Shown here piece after piece: positions 16,500 through 20,577 of a stretch of DNA of 20,577 bases. The position numbers and the translations under genes were made by a program. The stretch's first letter is position 1. Each line of letters starts with the position of its first letter. The notes beneath the pieces were generated by a model. That model saw nothing but the letters and a program-made list of their open reading frames with translations, made no database searches and was not told the origin of the DNA. This stretch comes from Chara braunii (lineage: Eukaryota; Streptophyta; Charophyceae; Charales; Characeae): assembly GCA_003427395.1 (NCBI GenBank), contig BFEA01000136.1, forward strand, positions 1,442,036 to 1,462,612, written 5' to 3'.

Positions 16500-16870
16500 C
16501 GACACCTTTTCACTTCACCATCTTCCTTCCTCCATATCTCAGCGCACCAACTTTTCTTACTGACTCTTACTACACTCCCTCTTTCGTTTTTCTGACCCCG
16601 ACATCGTGATCGCCTCGTCTAAAAACCCCTATATCGCATCTTATCCCGCTCGAATCCGTCGAGGATTGAGCTAGATTCGAGTTTTTTGCTCCCTTCGACT
16701 TCCCCCTCCGCCATATCTCTGCGCACCCCATTCTTCACTAATTTCCCAACCTACTAACTTTTACCCAATTCTAACTTCAGAAATGGGGGCGCCCACCACA
16801 AAAACCCCGACATGGCTTCTTTTCCCGCCCGATTTAATAAAGGATCGGGCGGTTTCTGCGTTTTCTACTC
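16500..16870. repeat. Pyrimidine-rich tandem duplication with 179-bp period
   Basis: CCATATCTCWGCGCACC occurs at 16532 and 16711, and AAAAACCCC at 16621 and 16800, both offset by exactly 179 bp. Each unit ends with a GGATYG-containing segment and TTTTCTGCG or TTTTTTGCTCCC. The units are CT-rich on this strand. Confidence 0.8.
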
Positions 16871-17300
16871 CCTCCTGCCTGCCTCTGCAATAGCTCGCGC
16901 TCGCTCTCGCTGCCTCCTTCCTGACCCCTTATGCATCTAGCGCCTCTTCATGTCCGGGTCCGCTCTGCCATTTTCACCAGTTTGTCAGCATCACCCAACT
17001 TCTCCCGATCCGACAGCCTCCGACGCCACAGTCTGTCCGACAAGGGAGATTTCAGGCGGAACACCTATTAAATAGTTTGTTTCGTCTCTCTCCCCAGTGC
17101 GCACGGCCAGCAGACGACTGCTTGGCAGTGCTGCGAGTGTTTTCACATCGTCCGGACTTCCACCAATGGCTCCTCCGTTTCACGGTTTCAGCGCTCGGTC
17201 CTATTGCCGAAGAGCTGAATTGCACGGCAACTCCGACTGCCCCGCGGGAAACTTTGAAGGGGACCAGCTATTAGGTGGTTCGATTGGTTTTCGCCCCCCT
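16871..17300. repeat. Two further diverged ~200-bp units of the same style
   Basis: CACCTATTAAATAGTTTGTTTCG (centred on 17065) corresponds to CAGCTATTAGGTGGTTCGATT (centred on 17268), 203 bp apart, each preceded by a GGGAGATTTCAGG or GGGAAACTTTGAAGG block and followed by a C-rich stretch. They resemble the ends of the 179-bp units (GATTTAATAAAGGATCGGG). Similarity is too weak to fix borders. Confidence 0.45.
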
Positions 17301-17380
17301 ATGGGCCAACCCTAGTGAGCGAGTGGCACGACAGCAGTGCGGCGGCTTTGTCACAGTCTCCTCTGTTCCTCTTCCTTCAG

Positions 17381-17413
17381 GCCGAGCCTGCCGCCCCTTC
17401 GGCCTTGTAGCAG
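17381..17413 (+). other. Possible 33-nt exon between strong splice sites
   Basis: CTCCTCTGTTCCTCTTCCTTCAG (ending 17380) is an excellent acceptor and TAGCAG|GTAAGCC (17413/17414) a good donor. The 33 nt between are GC-rich; two of three frames are open, the third has a TAG. It would fit a non-coding or leader microexon of a transcript starting in the upstream pyrimidine-rich repeats. Similar AG|GTAAAA or AG|GTAGGC donors follow at 17491, 17577 and 17838. Confidence 0.3.
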
Positions 17414-17829
17414 GTAAGCCCCATTCTGGTTTCTCATAGCAAGCCGTGAGGTCGAGGGCGCGGGTCCTCTATGTGCCCAAGCACGGGCCCAGGTAAAATG
17501 GCCTGCCGCAGATTTTTATGGTAGTAGCAATATTCAAAGGAGAGTTTCGGAGTGCGAAGTGAAAGCGGGTTCCTCAGGTAGGCTGTGGTAGCGACCTCCC
17601 CACAACACCCGGGACTGCTCCTCCCGGGCATTGCCCACCCCTCTCTCGAGTCTCCAGCTCGCATGTACGTAGAACTTCATGGTTTGTGCTCCCAAAATGG
17701 ACAGGACATAGGAATCTCGCCAACACCCCGAACATGCAGAATCCAAACAACCTCGTCAAAAGAGGCGCGTACTCAAGGTCCTCGACCGCCGTGATGGCCA
17801 CCCGTGTCTGGCGTCGACCTCAGGACCAA
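17414..17829. other. GC-rich segment, coding strand undecided
   Basis: Both strands keep long open frames here: minus 17801-17574 from an ATG (MAITAVEDLEYAPLLTRLFG) and plus 17585-17794 (containing MYVELHGLCSQNGQDIGISP). Neither shows a known motif. Potential splice sites flank both. I cannot decide whether any is real. Confidence 0.2.
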
Positions 17830-18267
17830 TTACAGAGGTAAAAACAATAAACACAAATAAATGAATAAATAAATAAATAATAAAACTAAGAAATGAACGC
17901 CGCGTGCCCTGCTTGCCCGTGACACCTCGGACAGCCAGGTCGTGTATGGTTGCCCCTCGCCGTCAATACCCCGCTCGCACCGCTCACCCAGGTGAGGACC
18001 TAGGCTTTCTCTCGCGTGTTCGCCGTCAGACGAGCAAGGCTGCACTGGCGTAACTTGCAGAAAAAAACGCAAAATACCCTTGTAAGGGTATTTGGTACGA
18101 CACCAAGCATTGGACGTCATAAGGCAAAAGGAGAGTCGGACCCTGAAAACTTTGATGGAAGATGCTTCATGGGCAAATGACCTCAAGGCCTGACACCTAT
18201 CCAGCGTCGGTCTGATTGTCCAAAGATCGTGCTTCTGCTGATTCAAAGCTACTGCTTCTGTTAATTA
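17830..18267 (-). CDS. Unrecognised open reading frame on the minus strand
   Basis: The minus strand is open from after a TAA near 18268 down to 17830, 146 codons. It begins LTEAVALNQQKHDLWTIRPT and the first ATG is internal (ahead of TSNAWCRTKYPYKG), so an upstream exon joined at ATTAACAG (about 18262-18255) is possible. The middle reads VTPVQPCSSDGEHARESLG and GERCERGIDGEGQPYTTW, with a balanced amino-acid mix unlike the repeat-derived frames elsewhere. The last ~20 residues come from an (AAAT)n microsatellite (17856-17885) and are probably not coding; a stop or splice near 17895 is more likely. No family recognised. Part of the frame covers a perfect palindrome (18072-18093). Confidence 0.3.
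17856..17885. repeat. (AAAT)n / (AATA)n microsatellite
   Basis: About seven tetranucleotide units, AAATAAATGAATAAATAAAT-like. Confidence 0.85.
18072..18093. other. 22-bp inverted repeat, 10-bp perfect arms
   Basis: AAATACCCTT (18072-18081) and AAGGGTATTT (18084-18093) are exact complements separated only by GT. With a 2-nt spacer it works better as a dimeric protein site or cruciform than as an RNA hairpin. Confidence 0.8.
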
Positions 18268-18269
18268 GA

Positions 18270-18564
18270 GTCTAGTGTTTATGTAGATGCATTAAGGATT
18301 GCCAATTGGTTACTATTCAGAGCTTGTCTAGCATACGGTTTGGTTTGAATTTCGGCCTATCTGGGTTCCTGTTTGGTGTGATTGGAGATTGATAGCGTTA
18401 ACCTCCTGTTGTTCCTGTCGGAACTATAGTTACCCAACTTTAAGTTCCAAGTTAAGGTACAGCTTGGGTCCTATGATCCGCTTGGTCACTTTTCTGGTAC
18501 CAGCACATTACTACAATGGTTATCAATCCGTGTAGGTTGCTAACGTGTTGATTTCAAGGTACTA
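18270..18564. other. Spacer, no gene seen
   Basis: T-rich plus strand without lasting open frames. GGTAC words recur (18457, 18498, 18559) but in no clear order. Confidence 0.3.
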
Positions 18565-18865
18565 TTGTTCCTTCAGTTCGGAGTTGCTGCTAGAGTTCGG
18601 CTACTGTTGCTCGTTTTAGAAGCAGTCGCTGAAGTTGTCTTCAAACTACTGTTGTTACAGTTTCTGTCTGCAGTATTACAACAACTACAGCTAAGCCTTA
18701 GTCGAGTGTTGTTGAGGTGGTGCATTTTGGATGAGCTTCTCAACAGGTTGCTGCAGTGCCTTCTCGAAGGGGTCGTGCTGGTTCTCAGATTATTGTTGTT
18801 GGCTTTGGGCTAGATACCGTTGATCTCCAAGGTTGATGTTGTTGCTCTTCAAGGTAGTTGCTGTT
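18565..18865. repeat. Degenerate TTG/CTG triplet-rich stretch
   Basis: GTTGTTGCTG, CTACTGTTG and GTTGCTGCAG-type triplets dominate, so one plus-strand frame reads as a leucine-rich 82-residue string. The leucine richness is explained by triplet bias, and no signal or domain pattern supports a gene. Cryptic simple repeat is the better reading. Confidence 0.55.
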
Positions 18866-18904
18866 GTTTCCGAGATCGTCTTTCCCCAACGTTTCTCCAA
18901 AATT

Positions 18905-19290
18905 GATCCCTCATACACAGACACTGTAACAGTCACACTGTGACACGCACACATACACAACGAAAATACGAACATTGTGACAGACACACATACACAGTGA
19001 AACATACAGTCACGCAATGGCAGTCATAAAAGTGAAAAATACACAGTCACATTGTGACAGACACACATACACGGTCAAGGTGACATACACAGTGAGACAC
19101 ACCCAGTCACACACATACATACAGTGTGGCACGCCCAGTCACACGCACAGACACAGTGGGACGGACGCAGACATTGTGACACACACACAGATGCTGTGAC
19201 ACACAACCAAATGTTGTGACAGAGACAAATACAGTGACATACATGGAGAAAGACACGCACACGAAAAGTGAGACAGAGAGAGAGATAAAG
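18905..19290. repeat. CA-rich degenerate minisatellite with GTCACANTGTGAC palindromes
   Basis: CACACATACACAG and AGACACACATACAC-type units alternate with the palindrome GTCACACTGTGAC (18932-18944) and GTCACATTGTGAC (19046-19058), plus half-sites CATTGTGAC (18973, 19172), GCTGTGAC (19193) and GTTGTGAC (19213). Spacing varies from about 20 to 80 bp. The frames through it are Thr/His or Val/Cys repeats, not genes. Confidence 0.75.
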
Positions 19291-19645
19291 AGAAAGAGGG
19301 TAGAAAGAAAACGTACTTGGTGTACGCTCGCGGACTGCATTGGCAGTGATGTCATGTACATTGGCCTTCACAGTCTAAGTAAGCATGTTGTGTTAATGCG
19401 GCTGTAGAAGGATAGGCAAGTAACGCATGTATAACAATGGGCCCCGGACAAAGAGGAGCGATCTTAAATCCTGTGTTGGTGGGACCTACGGGCATGAGCG
19501 GTGGCTCATTACTTCCTTGTATTGCTCCTTTTGGATGGATTCTCGGTGCTATTGTGCTCCATTTGTACATGCCTACTTAGACATCTGTGTAATTTCGCAG
19601 CTTGGTTTTTTGTATATCGTTCACACTCATATTCCTCGCAATTGC
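19291..19645. other. Spacer, no gene seen
   Basis: Mixed sequence with short frames on both strands and no recognisable content. Confidence 0.3.
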
Positions 19646-19658
19646 TATTATTATTATT

Positions 19659-19689
<31 letters not shown>
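19646..19689. repeat. (TTA)4 followed by T30
   Basis: ATTATTATTATTG then thirty T. On the minus strand this is a long A run, which could be the tail of a retroposed sequence, but no body of such an element is recognised beside it. Confidence 0.95.
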
Positions 19690-19691
<2 letters not shown>

Positions 19692-19904
19692 GATCAGATT
19701 TGCTTTCTTAAGACATACGGCAGGCATACAAACAGATGATGGACAAGCTGGCGACTTGCGGCCACGCAAAAAATTCAAAATAAAGCAGCCACGAACACAA
19801 TCCAGATTCAGACTGACCTCGAATAACTGGTTGCCTGACAATTGTTCACGCATACGTAACTCTGAATCTCGCCGAATGTTCCACACACGCACAAAGATAG
19901 TGTA

Positions 19905-20025
19905 GTACACACAAATACCGTGACATATACACTCAAAGTCACACTATGACGGACGCGTATACACGGTGAAACACACCTAGATATTGTGGGACATACAGTC
20001 GCAATGGCGCGCGCACACAACACAC
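19905..20025. repeat. Second copy of the CA-rich palindromic minisatellite
   Basis: Contains AAAGTCACACTATGACGGAC, TATACACGGTGAAACACAC and ACATACAGTCGCAATGGC, matching GTGAAACATACAGTCACGCAATGGC at 18997-19021. It is thus a diverged relative of 18905-19290, separated by about 0.6 kb of unrelated DNA. Confidence 0.6.
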
Positions 20026-20383
20026 ATACATAGCAGATACATCCAAAGTTGAAAGGAGAGAGATAAACTGGCTAAGCAGCAACACCCATAACCGCGGCAT
20101 CAGCTAGCGTGAGTCCTTAGGTTCGAGTGTGCATGGGTGAGTGTGTGGGATATCCAGGGCAGATCCTAGTTGGATACGAATGAGCTGTGTGTATGTGCGA
20201 GCAAGTTGCTGGGGGTACAACGACCGGGGGAAAGGCTCCCATTTGCAACCCGATGCAGTGCTTGGATTCCCGGTTGGTATAATATCAGTGCATTACTGCT
20301 CTCCGGACAGTGTAGGACTTCCTGGCTTTCAATGGGATCTCACCATCTGCAATTTGTCCTTCCGCTTTCACCCATTGCCTTAC

Positions 20384-20436
20384 ATTATTATTATTATTAT
20401 TATTATAACTATTATTTTCATTATCATTATTGTTAA

Positions 20437-20501
<65 letters not shown>

Positions 20502-20526
20502 TACTATTATTATTATTATTATTATT
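20384..20526. repeat. Long (ATT)n tract with interruptions
   Basis: ATT units to about 20406, an interrupted part to about 20437, then a nearly pure run (one ATATTACT break near 20499) to 20526. Confidence 0.97.
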
Positions 20527-20537
20527 AGGGTAACCGA

Positions 20538-20577
20538 CGTTCGGGACGGGCCGAACGCCCGAACCCGAACGCCCGAA
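20538..20577. repeat. CGAACGCCCGAA repeats at the window edge
   Basis: CCGAACGCCCGAA occurs at 20551-20563 and again at 20565-20577, with a 14-bp period, and CGTTCGG (20538-20544) pairs with CCGAACG (20551-20557) as an inverted repeat. The sequence runs off the window, so the array length is unknown. Confidence 0.7.

Noticed and set aside
12801-17413. A complete LTR retrotransposon
   Set aside because: No matching pair of long direct repeats, no gag, protease, reverse transcriptase or integrase motif and no clear polypurine tract are present in the window; only retroelement-like non-coding arrays are seen.
18565-18813. Leucine-rich 82-residue plus-strand frame as a membrane protein
   Set aside because: Leucine content follows from CTG/TTG triplet bias; no charged flanks or ordered hydrophobic segments are seen.
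1-20577. CRISPR array, bacterial operon, rRNA or plasmid/phage system
   Set aside because: No regularly spaced identical repeats with unique spacers, no Shine-Dalgarno-linked genes, no rRNA-like conserved sequence; all signals are eukaryotic.

Overview
The window looks like nuclear DNA of a streptophyte (green-plant lineage), most plausibly a repeat-rich charophyte alga such as Chara. That is an inference. It rests on a plant-type hAT transposase with a very long disordered C-terminal tail, abundant simple repeats in every dinucleotide and several trinucleotide classes, plant-style splice signals (GTAAGT donors, pyrimidine-rich acceptors), low gene density and sharp GC contrasts (GC-rich at 100-5500, AT-rich at 8800-9650 and 12800-15100). 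There is no operon structure, no rRNA, no convincing intact tRNA, no CRISPR array and no complete host gene. Two single N bases (6353, 9766) mark unresolved positions inside low-complexity DNA.

Region 1 (1-7023) is one large decayed hAT-superfamily DNA transposon. After a (CG)16(AG)24 tract come four 16-bp imperfect palindromes at 20-21 bp spacing (216-292). The transposase pseudogene follows on the + strand (564-5525): a BED-like zinc finger, a DUF659/RNase H-like core with MSDGR and CTDSA motifs, an LPCxxH segment, a hAT dimerisation domain (SPAERNW, KRNRL), then more than 900 residues of low-complexity tail with a 17-residue tandem repeat. It is broken by about five frameshifts (two at 7-G runs) and five internal stops. 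Its 3' flank holds a 60-bp duplication, a 312-bp tandem duplication and, at 6899-7023, a second cluster of GAACGCGCGTTC-type palindromes matching the left end.

Region 2 (7024-12800) has no complete gene. It holds a pol III-like A-box/B-box/T-run unit (7441-7530), many microsatellites, a diverged repeat family next to (GT)n tracts, and scattered exon-like open segments. The best of these is a minus-strand pair (11184-11142 and 10794-10674) that joins in frame across an intron containing a (CA)n tract. A multi-exon gene here is possible but unproven.

Region 3 (12800-17900) resembles the long non-coding part of a plant retroelement or a promoter region. It has a five-unit ~120-bp degenerate array (13515-14095), a six-copy array around CCATTCRGCTTRGAAACAAT (14367-14960), an exon-like open stretch ending in CAG|GTAAGT (15893-16171), a pyrimidine-rich zone with a 179-bp tandem repeat and weaker copies (16500-17300), and a 33-nt segment flanked by strong splice sites (17381-17413).

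Region 4 (17830-20577) contains an unrecognised open frame on the minus strand (17830-18267), a degenerate CTG/TTG stretch, a degenerate CA-rich minisatellite with recurring GTCACANTGTGAC palindromes, poly-T and long (ATT)n tracts, and at the right edge a CCGAACGCCCGAA direct repeat that runs off the window.
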